Below, one piece after another: positions 1 to 6,731 of a stretch of 31,651 nt of DNA. Position numbers and translations under genes: made by a program. How positions within the stretch are numbered: position 1 is the stretch's first letter; each line of letters opens with the position of its first letter. The DNA comes from JAIOSM01 sp964593725. GTDB taxonomy: Bacteria > Desulfobacterota > Desulfobacteria > Desulfobacterales > Desulfobacteraceae. The DNA lies in the NCBI GenBank assembly GCA_964593725.1, contig CAZQJS010000034.1:1-31651 (forward strand), in the 5' to 3' direction. Under the pieces are notes generated by a model. That model was not told where the DNA came from. It ran no database searches and saw nothing but the letters and a program-made list of their open reading frames with translations.

Positions 1-937
1 ATTTTATCACCTCTGTTCTGATTTTACCCAGACCAAAGGCGGTCTGTTTGCCAATGTGTGTTTTGCTGCACAGGTCAAGTAAGGGAAGGTATTTTGTGAG
101 CTTGCCTTTATAGGTGACTGTGCCTGTTAAACCACCCATGAACATTTTTTCCTTTTGCCTTGAAGAGTAGCGCTTCCAGTCAAACCACTTAAGATTGTTT
201 TTAATTATTTTTATGTTTTCTGCATCTTTGACAAGGTCTTTATAGTCAATATCAGGTTCGCCATTCCCATAAAATTGGAAAAGGGTGGAAATCCTTCTGA
301 GCATTGCCCTTGTAAGTATGTGAAAGGGAAGTTCTGCATTGAGTTTATTTTTAAATTTCAGTCTTAACGGGGTTTCAAGGGTGAGATTTATTATGATTTC
401 TTTGGTACCATTGTTATGGTCCATGTTAAGATTCAATGTCAGCAGATCATGGCTGAGTATTTTTTGTTCAGATGCAGAGTAAATGATTTTTCCATTGGCT
501 GCAACTTTGCTTAATTTAAAAGTGCCGCGATTATTATTGATTTTTTTCCCGACTCCAAGTTTCCCCATCTGTTCAAGGGCATAAATAAAATAGGGGAAAT
601 TTTTATTTGTTTTTCCAAATAAAATAAGATTAAAATCAAAGGAATCACCAGGTTTGTATTCCCTTTGTTCTGTAAGGGGAGGCTCAATTACAAAGGGGTG
701 GGGTATGGCGGAAATCCTTGATTTGTCAGGAATATCACATGCAGATTTTGTTTCAAACACAAGGGCGTAGATACAATTTCTGCAAAGCAGGCAGGTTTCA
801 CATTCATTGTGTTTAAGGGCGCATACAACATTTTTCAATGCATGACCAAACACGCCTCTGAAAGTTGAACCTTTATAAAAAGGAAGCTTTGCACTGCTGT
901 TAAAGATGCAGAAAAATTTATATTTTGAGTATTCCAT
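1..937 (-). CDS. cas6: Cas6-type CRISPR pre-crRNA endoribonuclease (RAMP), C-terminus cut by window edge
   Basis: Read directly from the minus strand: ATG at 937, preceded by GGGGAG, then 312 open codons to the window edge. The N-terminal part has FRGVFGHAL (residues 26-34) followed by a cysteine cluster at C39, C46, C49, C52 and C55 and the motif CIYALVFE, a pattern known from the Cas6 RAMP family with a probable metal-binding knuckle. Near the end it has GGLTGTVTYKG and HIGKQTAFGLGKI, the glycine-rich C-terminal signature of Cas6. Cas6 cleaves CRISPR precursor RNA within the repeats. The stop is not in the window, but the C-terminal signature suggests only a few residues are missing. No CRISPR array or other cas gene is visible, so the subtype cannot be told. 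It is separated from the catabolic operon by 240 nt and appears to be its own unit. I am confident of the family; the catalytic residue is not identified. Confidence 0.82.
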   Translation of the reverse strand, partial: MEYSKYKFFCIFNSSAKLPFYKGSTFRGVFGHALKNVVCALKHNECETCLLCRNCIYALVFETKSACDIPDKSRISAIPHPFVIEPPLTEQREYKPGDSFDFNLILFGKTNKNFPYFIYALEQMGKLGVGKKINNNRGTFKLSKVAANGKIIYSASEQKILSHDLLTLNLNMDHNNGTKEIIINLTLETPLRLKFKNKLNAELPFHILTRAMLRRISTLFQFYGNGEPDIDYKDLVKDAENIKIIKNNLKWFDWKRYSSRQKEKMFMGGLTGTVTYKGKLTKYLPLLDLCSKTHIGKQTAFGLGKIRTEVIK

Positions 938-1001
938 TACAACTCCCCGATAATTTTTAAATACAATTACAGATTAGTACAAAACTATGGGGAGAAAAAG
1001 C

Positions 1002-1017
1002 ATTGCAACGTTGCAAT
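1002..1017. promoter_or_regulatory. Perfect 16-bp palindrome upstream of cas6, candidate operator
   Basis: ATTGCAACGTTGCAAT is identical to its own reverse complement and lies 65 bp upstream of the cas6 start codon. Perfect palindromes of this length in a short intergenic region are typical of dimeric repressor operators. The binding protein is unknown and no regulator gene is adjacent. I could not place a convincing -35/-10 pair around it. Confidence 0.4.
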
Positions 1018-1055
1018 ACTCAAATAATTTGATCGGCTGGTAAGGAAAAGCTGCT

Positions 1056-1080
1056 AAAAACAAAAGTTATCAGGAATAAC
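1056..1080 (-). terminator. Weak candidate intrinsic terminator of the 23-kb operon
   Basis: Read on the minus strand, GTTAT-TCCTG-ATAAC forms a 5-bp stem with a 5-nt loop, followed directly by TTTTGTTTTT. The position, about 100 nt past the last operon gene and before cas6, suits a terminator. The stem is short and GC-poor, so this is a weak call. Confidence 0.28.
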
Positions 1081-1092
1081 AAGCTTCTGATT

Positions 1093-1165
1093 AAAATGTT
1101 ATTTCCCCATAGAGAGTTTATAAACAATCTACTCAACACTACCCTTAACAGAGAAATAACATTTT
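1093..1165. repeat. 13-bp perfect inverted repeat with 47-nt spacer
   Basis: AAAATGTTATTTC at 1093-1105 is exactly matched by its reverse complement GAAATAACATTTT at 1153-1165. It lies in the gap between the last operon gene (stop at 1178) and cas6. It could fold as a long-loop hairpin in the 3' untranslated RNA of the operon, or be the two ends of a tiny mobile remnant; no open reading frame lies between the arms and no target-site duplication is evident. Confidence 0.5.
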
Positions 1166-1177
1166 TTCCAGTGTTTA

Positions 1178-2428
1178 TTAATATTTCTTCTTTATAAAAT
1201 CCAGGGATTCGTCAATGGCTTTAATGGTAAGCCCGAGCTCCTCCGTTGTATGGCTGTGGCTTGTATAAGCATGGTGAAAAGGGGTAAAAAAGAATCCTTT
1301 TCTTATCAGCTGGGTATAAAAATCCCGTCGTTTACCCTTGTAATCTCCTGATTTATCTTTTTTAAATGTAATGTAAAACATGGGTGCAACTCCTGTGAGT
1401 TCAGCGCCCACATCATATTTATCAATGGTTTTCTGAATATTGTCCATGAGTTTTTGCCCCTTTTCCCAAATGCCTTTAAGCACATTGTCCCTTTCCAGAA
1501 TTTCAATGGTTTTAAGTGCTGCAATAAAGGCTTCACTGTTGGGGAAAAACGTGGAAGAGATGAACAGCTTTGATTCTGCTGCCATCATAACATCTTTTTT
1601 TCCAGTTACCACAGATATGGGATACCCGTTGGCCATGGCTTTTCCAAGGGCTGTAAGATCAGGGGTGACATTGTATAGTTCCTGGGCTCCGCCCATTCTC
1701 AGCCTGAAACATGTTCTGATTTCGTCATAGATCAGAACAGCACCGTATTTATCTGCAATGTCCCTTACTCCCTGGAGAAAACCCGGGGCAGGCTCCTGCA
1801 TCTTCTGGTGGTTGGGATGTCCAAAAGGTGTCATGATGATTGCTGCTGTGTCATTGCCATGGAGCTTCATAAGCTCTTCCAGCTGGTCCAGGCGGTTGTA
1901 CTGGAATTCATAGACATCTTCAAAAAACTTTTTGGGAATCCCCCCCTTCATCTCAATGCACCAGTCATGCCAGCCATGGTATCCGCAGCGCATCACTTTT
2001 AGTCTGCCTGTATAGGCACGTGCAATGCGTATGCTTGCCGTGGTTGCATCTGAACCTGTTTTTAAAAAAATGCTCATCTCAGATGACGGAATAATTTTTG
2101 AAAGTTTTTCAGCAAGGAAATTCTGGTATTTCTGGGTTAATGTAAAACAAAACCCCTTTTCACTGATCTGTCTATATACTGCATCATCAACCTCTTTATC
2201 ACGGTATCCCAATATAATTGGACCATACCCGCAAAGATAATCTATGAACTCATTTCCGTCAACATCAATAAGGCGTGCTCCCTTGCCCGATTCAAGGAAT
2301 ATGGGGTACTCTCCTGCAATAAAATCGCCTGGCTTGCGTGCGCCCAGCACACCTCCCGGAATAAGGCCTGATGCCTGTTCAAAAAGCTCAAGGCTTTTGG
2401 TAATATTTAGTTTTGGTGTCTCCTGCAT
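1178..2428 (-). CDS. Class III PLP aminotransferase, glutamate-1-semialdehyde aminomutase-like
   Basis: A 416-residue fold-type I PLP enzyme of the class III aminotransferase family. Visible landmarks are GSDATTASIRIARAYTGR (125-142, phosphate-binding region typical of the glutamate-1-semialdehyde aminomutase branch), YDEIRT with Asp235 for the pyridine nitrogen, and LGKAMANGYP with Lys263 as the Schiff-base lysine. Full length for the family. The start has a clear AGGAGA ribosome site. It is the last gene of the long operon, 23 nt after the saccharopine-dehydrogenase-like gene. Heme biosynthesis is an unlikely role given the surrounding catabolic genes. Class III enzymes usually act on omega- or beta-amino groups, so it may process an amino-containing intermediate or another amino donor. 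Assignment to tryptophan transamination would be a guess. Family is certain; substrate is not. Confidence 0.85.
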   Translation of the reverse strand: MQETPKLNITKSLELFEQASGLIPGGVLGARKPGDFIAGEYPIFLESGKGARLIDVDGNEFIDYLCGYGPIILGYRDKEVDDAVYRQISEKGFCFTLTQKYQNFLAEKLSKIIPSSEMSIFLKTGSDATTASIRIARAYTGRLKVMRCGYHGWHDWCIEMKGGIPKKFFEDVYEFQYNRLDQLEELMKLHGNDTAAIIMTPFGHPNHQKMQEPAPGFLQGVRDIADKYGAVLIYDEIRTCFRLRMGGAQELYNVTPDLTALGKAMANGYPISVVTGKKDVMMAAESKLFISSTFFPNSEAFIAALKTIEILERDNVLKGIWEKGQKLMDNIQKTIDKYDVGAELTGVAPMFYITFKKDKSGDYKGKRRDFYTQLIRKGFFFTPFHHAYTSHSHTTEELGLTIKAIDESLDFIKKKY

Positions 2429-2451
2429 GGAAATCTCCTGTAATTATCTGA

Positions 2452-3594
2452 TCAAACTTTAAACATGGATGAAACCTTTTTTGTCTGATGAATCTTTGCA
2501 CCTCTCTGCAGGAATGCTCCAAGGAATTTTCCAGGATCAACACAGCCTTCAGGTGCAAACACGCCTTTTTCTGTTATATCGCCTGCATCCATCATCAATG
2601 CTGCAATGGAAGCTGGCAAACCTGTTCCCGGAGCCATTCTGCCCACCATATCAGCAGTATAAATTACTTTATTGCCATCTTTCTCTCCCTTGACAATGAC
2701 CTTAAGGCCTGAAGACTGGGGGCCATTATCCCTGCCCTCGGGGATTGTTTCCCAGAGTTTAAGGGCAAGGTCATAGGGCGTTATGTTCTGACCGTTGATA
2801 TCCATGGGTTCACTGCTTAAAAGCCCTGTGTTCTTCTGTTCCTGAATCAGTTCATCCACCCACAGGGGAATAAGCGCTCCCTTGATTATCACATTTTTTA
2901 CACCCTTGATATATCTTGGCAGAGTCAAGGGCTGGGGGTGTCCAACATAGCGGACATGACATGTTCCCAGAGGCTCAAGAAACTCTTCTGCCACAGGTTC
3001 TGTTCCTCCTTCCACATGAACAAGTTTTCCGTCAATGTACTGGGGAATCTCTCCAAGGGTCATGTGCAGACTGTGATCCCAGGCAGCGCCTGCGAGTTCT
3101 GCAATGCTCACAACCCAGTAAAGGTATATATCATTCACTTTGTCAAGCCTGTCAGCATACCATTTAACAAGGATATTATTGGTACCCGGATCTGATCCCA
3201 TGCCTGTAAGAACAGTTATACCGGCCTGTTTTGCAAGTTTGTCAATATCAGAATTAAAAAGAATCTCGGTTCCTTCGTAATCATCACATATATCAATATA
3301 GTTTACCTCAGCCTCCACAGCAGCCTTTGCAACCGGCACGGCAGTCTTATAAAAAGGGCCTGCACAATTAATAACAACATCAACTACTTTAAAATTTTCC
3401 ACCATGGGCAGGTGGTCTTTTATATTCATTTTAATGAGGGATATTTTATCACTGTTCTGAAGTTTTGGCGCAAGCCTTGAAGAATCAGCATAAAGATCAG
3501 CCAGAATAACCTTTTCTACCTGCTGCTGTTTTATAAGATCCCTTGCAACACCCTGGCCCATACCACCTGCTCCGCCTATAATTAATGCACGCAT
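2452..3594 (-). CDS. Saccharopine dehydrogenase-like NAD(P)-binding oxidoreductase
   Basis: A 380-residue protein starting with a Rossmann fingerprint GGAGGMG (7-13), followed by the fold of the saccharopine dehydrogenase/Lys9 family: VINCAGPF near residue 80, then a block like YIDICDDYEGTEIL. This family uses NAD(P) to oxidise or reduce secondary amines (opines) or related carbonyl compounds. The start is supported by AGGAG eight nt upstream. It sits between the thiolase and the aminotransferase, and the pairing with an aminotransferase suggests joint handling of an amino or keto intermediate. No enoyl-CoA hydratase or 3-hydroxyacyl-CoA dehydrogenase is present in the window, and this is the only unassigned dehydrogenase, but I see no direct evidence that it fills that role. 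True lysine metabolism is an alternative. Confidence 0.75.
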   Translation of the reverse strand: MRALIIGGAGGMGQGVARDLIKQQQVEKVILADLYADSSRLAPKLQNSDKISLIKMNIKDHLPMVENFKVVDVVINCAGPFYKTAVPVAKAAVEAEVNYIDICDDYEGTEILFNSDIDKLAKQAGITVLTGMGSDPGTNNILVKWYADRLDKVNDIYLYWVVSIAELAGAAWDHSLHMTLGEIPQYIDGKLVHVEGGTEPVAEEFLEPLGTCHVRYVGHPQPLTLPRYIKGVKNVIIKGALIPLWVDELIQEQKNTGLLSSEPMDINGQNITPYDLALKLWETIPEGRDNGPQSSGLKVIVKGEKDGNKVIYTADMVGRMAPGTGLPASIAALMMDAGDITEKGVFAPEGCVDPGKFLGAFLQRGAKIHQTKKVSSMFKV

Positions 3595-3636
3595 TTTTTT
3601 CTCCTGTTTAATATTTAATTATTCCATCTCAATTTT

Positions 3637-4830
3637 TTAATCACCCATTTTCAATACCAGAGCTGCTCCGGTATCACCTGCTGCACATCCTGTAAAAAGC
3701 ATGTATCCGCCCCCAAGCCCTGCCAGTTCTTCAATGCCCTCAATTATCAGCCGCCCTGCTGTGGGCGCCTGGGGATGGCCGAATATGAGAGAAGAGCCAT
3801 AATTATTAAAATTATTTACATCAATATCCATCTGGTCTGCAAGAAAAATATCATTGGCTGCAAAGGGATTATGGGTTTTTATCACCTTAACGTCCCTGAT
3901 GGTGATGCCTGCTTTGTCCAATGCCATTTTTGCCGCCGGCACAACAGCCATGGCCATGAATCCCTTTTTGGCCCTGGAATACCCGTAGGAGACAATGTTT
4001 GTATCCCGGGATTTATCCTTACTCATACTTGCGGCATTGTCCTTTGTTGTGACAATAAGTGCACAATTGCCGTCAGCAGGATGGGTCTGGGACCCAAAAG
4101 TGTGGGAGCCGTCCTTTAAAACAGGTCTTAAGCTCTCAAGCCCCTGTCTTGTTGTGGGCATGATTCCTTCATCTGCATCAATTTCAACGGTCTTGCTTTT
4201 TGAAACCTTTATACTTATCCTGAACATGTATTGTTTCTGGAATTTCCGGTCATGGGCAAGTGCATCCATATATTGTTCATATCTTCTTAAAGCAAGATCA
4301 TCACACATTTCCCGCGTCACACCAGTCTCCTTTGCAACATTCTCGGCAGTCTCTATCATGGCATTTTCTGCAAAGGGATCATTGTTAAACTGATCCATGA
4401 CCCAGTTTTCAGAAATTACCTGGCCTCCCGGACCTTTGGGATTTGGCCATATGGTATGGGGGCCGTTGGAGCACCTGTCTGTCATCAATGTAAATACATT
4501 TTGATAAACACCTGTTTCAATGCCCATGGCAGCCTGGAACAAAACCGTGGTGGAAGTTGAACATGCCTGGCTTACAAGGCATCCCGGAATGTTTTCAGCT
4601 CCAATAAGGGCTGATGCCCAGGGCCCTCCGTAAAATATATGGGGCTGGCCCACGGTTGCACCCAGAATAAGATAATCAAAGGCATCCGGGCTGATTTTCT
4701 TTGTATTGAGCCACTCCTTTGCAGTGCGCGATCCAAGAACAATTGAGTGTTCATTGGCAAAGCTTCCCTGCCATTTGGAAAAAGGGCTTGAAAAATAGCC
4801 TTTGTATGGAATATAAGCTTTAGTTAACAT
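3637..4830 (-). CDS. Thiolase (SCP2/acetyl-CoA acyltransferase type)
   Basis: A 397-residue thiolase using the ATG at 4830 (a TTG lies directly before it but is closer to the GGAAAGGA ribosome site than usual). Catalytic residues are in place: nucleophile Cys90 in SQACSTSTT, His320 in THNPFAAND, His352 in IFGHPQAPTAGR, and Cys382 in GCAAGDTGAA. The THNPF block in place of NEAFA resembles the HDxF motif of the SCP2-type thiolases, which often act on bulky or branched 3-oxoacyl-CoAs. Expected reaction: CoA-dependent cleavage of a 3-oxoacyl-CoA, releasing acetyl-CoA. In the inferred pathway it would cleave 3-(2-aminophenyl)-3-oxopropanoyl-CoA to 2-aminobenzoyl-CoA. No small Zn-finger partner (DUF35/OB-fold), common beside such thiolases, is seen next to it. 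Confidence 0.82.
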   Translation of the reverse strand: MLTKAYIPYKGYFSSPFSKWQGSFANEHSIVLGSRTAKEWLNTKKISPDAFDYLILGATVGQPHIFYGGPWASALIGAENIPGCLVSQACSTSTTVLFQAAMGIETGVYQNVFTLMTDRCSNGPHTIWPNPKGPGGQVISENWVMDQFNNDPFAENAMIETAENVAKETGVTREMCDDLALRRYEQYMDALAHDRKFQKQYMFRISIKVSKSKTVEIDADEGIMPTTRQGLESLRPVLKDGSHTFGSQTHPADGNCALIVTTKDNAASMSKDKSRDTNIVSYGYSRAKKGFMAMAVVPAAKMALDKAGITIRDVKVIKTHNPFAANDIFLADQMDIDVNNFNNYGSSLIFGHPQAPTAGRLIIEGIEELAGLGGGYMLFTGCAAGDTGAALVLKMGD

Positions 4831-4856
4831 CAATTAAATCCTTTCCATGATTATTA

Positions 4857-5666
4857 TCAATGGTTGTATTTTCTTAAAACAGCTTCCAGAACACTTCCGC
4901 CAATGGCCCTTGCCTTTTCGGAAATTGTTGTACAATACTCAATTTTCCCCCTGGGATCAATATCCCCGATCTTAAGACCCTTTGTGACCTTTGTCCTGTT
5001 TCTGATCTCTCCCCTGATGACTCCATCTATCCTGCTTGCAACGGGCTGATTATCAACATGCCCCACAATATCATTTTTTTTAACCAATGTGCCCAGAACA
5101 AGGGATGATGTAAACACGCCGCTGCAGGGAGCCCTCAGAACCCTTTCTCCTGTATATCCGCCTATAGAGCCAGGGACTCCTGTATTTGGTTCAGGACATC
5201 CCTTGTCAATGATTCTGCCAAGGTTGTGGCCTCTGTTGGTTTCAATGGCCATATGAACGTCTCTGCCTGCTTCAAACCCGGGCCCAAGCCCAATTACAAG
5301 ATCTGCTTCAGAAAGGTCAGTACCAAGGTTTTTCTTAGCAATAATTGCATCTATCACAACATGGGGCCTTATTAATTTTATAGTATTCCATTCCGGGTCA
5401 ACAATAACAGGAATGTGCTTATTTTGCCATACTGAAGTGATTTTATCTGCCTTTGAAACCCTTTCTGCAGTGATATTCTCAACAACAATGATTTTATCAT
5501 GCACAGCTTCACAAAAGCTGACCTGCCTCCTGACAGCCAGTGGGTTCTCTGTTTCCATCATGAAAATATTTTTAAAATTAGCTGCATAAAGGCGTGCTGC
5601 AACACCTGTTGCCATCTCTCCTGCACCTTTTATCCCAATGGAAAAATTTTTATCTGTCTTTATCAT
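4857..5666 (-). CDS. yqeB: YqeB/EF2563-family selenium-dependent molybdenum hydroxylase maturation protein
   Basis: A protein of 269 residues from the ATG at 5666 (273 from an in-frame GTG at 5678; neither has a strong ribosome site). The N-terminus carries a nucleotide-binding-like GAGEMATG followed by ENPLAVRRQVSFCEAV, hallmarks of the YqeB/EF2563 family, which occurs with selenium-dependent molybdenum hydroxylases (purine or xanthine dehydrogenases with a labile non-selenocysteine Se ligand). The C-terminal half has GCPEPNTGVPGSIGGYTGER and a lipoyl-like segment (APCSGVF, IVGHVDNQPV). It starts within 20 nt of the upstream molybdopterin-binding gene. Presence inside an operon with two Mo hydroxylases implies that at least one of them needs this accessory step. 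The exact biochemical role of the family is not established. Confidence 0.82.
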   Translation of the reverse strand: MIKTDKNFSIGIKGAGEMATGVAARLYAANFKNIFMMETENPLAVRRQVSFCEAVHDKIIVVENITAERVSKADKITSVWQNKHIPVIVDPEWNTIKLIRPHVVIDAIIAKKNLGTDLSEADLVIGLGPGFEAGRDVHMAIETNRGHNLGRIIDKGCPEPNTGVPGSIGGYTGERVLRAPCSGVFTSSLVLGTLVKKNDIVGHVDNQPVASRIDGVIRGEIRNRTKVTKGLKIGDIDPRGKIEYCTTISEKARAIGGSVLEAVLRKYNH

Positions 5667-5684
5667 ATCGCCATCCACTGAATC

Positions 5685-6704
5685 TTATCTTCCAAAGGAA
5701 CACACCGGGTAATGGCAGACCTCACAGTTCATGCACAACCCGCCATGGCCCATGGCAGCAATGTCATCTTCCGTGATATCCTCCCCTGCAAGTATTCGTG
5801 GCAGAACAAGGTCAAACACGGTATGTTTGTAATAAAAAACACAGGCAGGCAGGCTTATGACAGGGATATTGTCAAGCCTTGAAACCATCAGCATTGCTCC
5901 CGGCAGTACCGGGCTGCCATAGAATATAACCCTGGCACCTGTGTTAATAACACCCTGGCGTGTGACATCATCGGGATCAACCGAGAGTCCGCCCGTGGTT
6001 ATGATAAGACCGCATCCTGCCTCTTTTAAACTTTTAACAGCATTGGATATCTCGCCTGTGTCATCGGGTACAATGATTTTTTTAACAAGGGTGCACCCGG
6101 CTTCCCTGATTTTTTTTCCCACGGAAGGATCAAAATCATCGGTGATAAGGCCTTGATAGACTTCGGAACCCGTGACAACAGCCCCTACCTTAAGAGAGTT
6201 AAAAGGTTTAAGAGAAATAATGGTTCCGGTCTTTCTGGCAAGCGCTTCCAGGGTTTCAATCCTGTTTCCATCAATGGTCAAAGGGATAATCCTTGTTGCA
6301 GCAACTATCTGGCCTTTTTTACATGGAAAATTGTTTTTAAGTGTTGCAACAATGATGCTCTCCATCCTGTTGACCTTTAGAAGTGCATCCACATTTATTT
6401 TTAAAAGGCCTGCGCATCTTGTGGTGATATTGATCTTGCCCTCCCGGGGCTCTGAAAAATCAAAATCACTGTGAGCAATTGCCCTGGAAATCCTGCGGGC
6501 TGCATCATCTTCGTGGAGCTGGTCTTTCCCGATGTCCAGCACATAAAGGTATTGCTTACCGATTTTTAAAAGTTCCGGTATGTCCTCTTTTTTTACAATA
6601 TGGCCCTTTTTAAATCCAACACCTTTGAACCTGCCCCTGACAATTCTGGTCATGTCATGGCCCAGGATGGTTCCCACTGCATCTTCAACTCTGATCTTCT
6701 TCAT
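5685..6704 (-). CDS. Molybdopterin-binding (MoeA/MogA-fold) protein with Cys-rich tail
   Basis: A 339-residue protein. Its central part (about 170-310) has the MoCF/MogA fold: VGAVVTGSEVYQG, then IITTGGLSVDPDD, the glycine/aspartate motif that binds molybdopterin. The N-terminal 160 residues resemble MoeA-associated domains found in stand-alone molybdopterin-binding proteins beside Mo hydroxylases. The tail has four cysteines at 324, 327, 330 and 335 (CMNCEVCHYPVC), a likely metal or cluster site not part of the core MoeA fold. It is likely to be a dedicated Mo-cofactor insertion or modification factor for the hydroxylases in this operon, working with the neighbouring YqeB-type protein. It is too short for canonical MoeA (about 400). 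Function beyond pterin binding is inferred. Confidence 0.78.
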   Translation of the reverse strand: MKKIRVEDAVGTILGHDMTRIVRGRFKGVGFKKGHIVKKEDIPELLKIGKQYLYVLDIGKDQLHEDDAARRISRAIAHSDFDFSEPREGKINITTRCAGLLKINVDALLKVNRMESIIVATLKNNFPCKKGQIVAATRIIPLTIDGNRIETLEALARKTGTIISLKPFNSLKVGAVVTGSEVYQGLITDDFDPSVGKKIREAGCTLVKKIIVPDDTGEISNAVKSLKEAGCGLIITTGGLSVDPDDVTRQGVINTGARVIFYGSPVLPGAMLMVSRLDNIPVISLPACVFYYKHTVFDLVLPRILAGEDITEDDIAAMGHGGLCMNCEVCHYPVCSFGR

Positions 6705-6731
6705 TCACATATCCTGACCAATATTATTGGT

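Noticed and set aside
1..1177. CRISPR array next to cas6
   Set aside because: No regularly spaced direct repeats are visible; any array must lie outside the window.
1178..2428. Heme-pathway glutamate-1-semialdehyde aminomutase (hemL)
   Set aside because: Sequence resembles the family only at branch level and it is the last gene of a catabolic operon.
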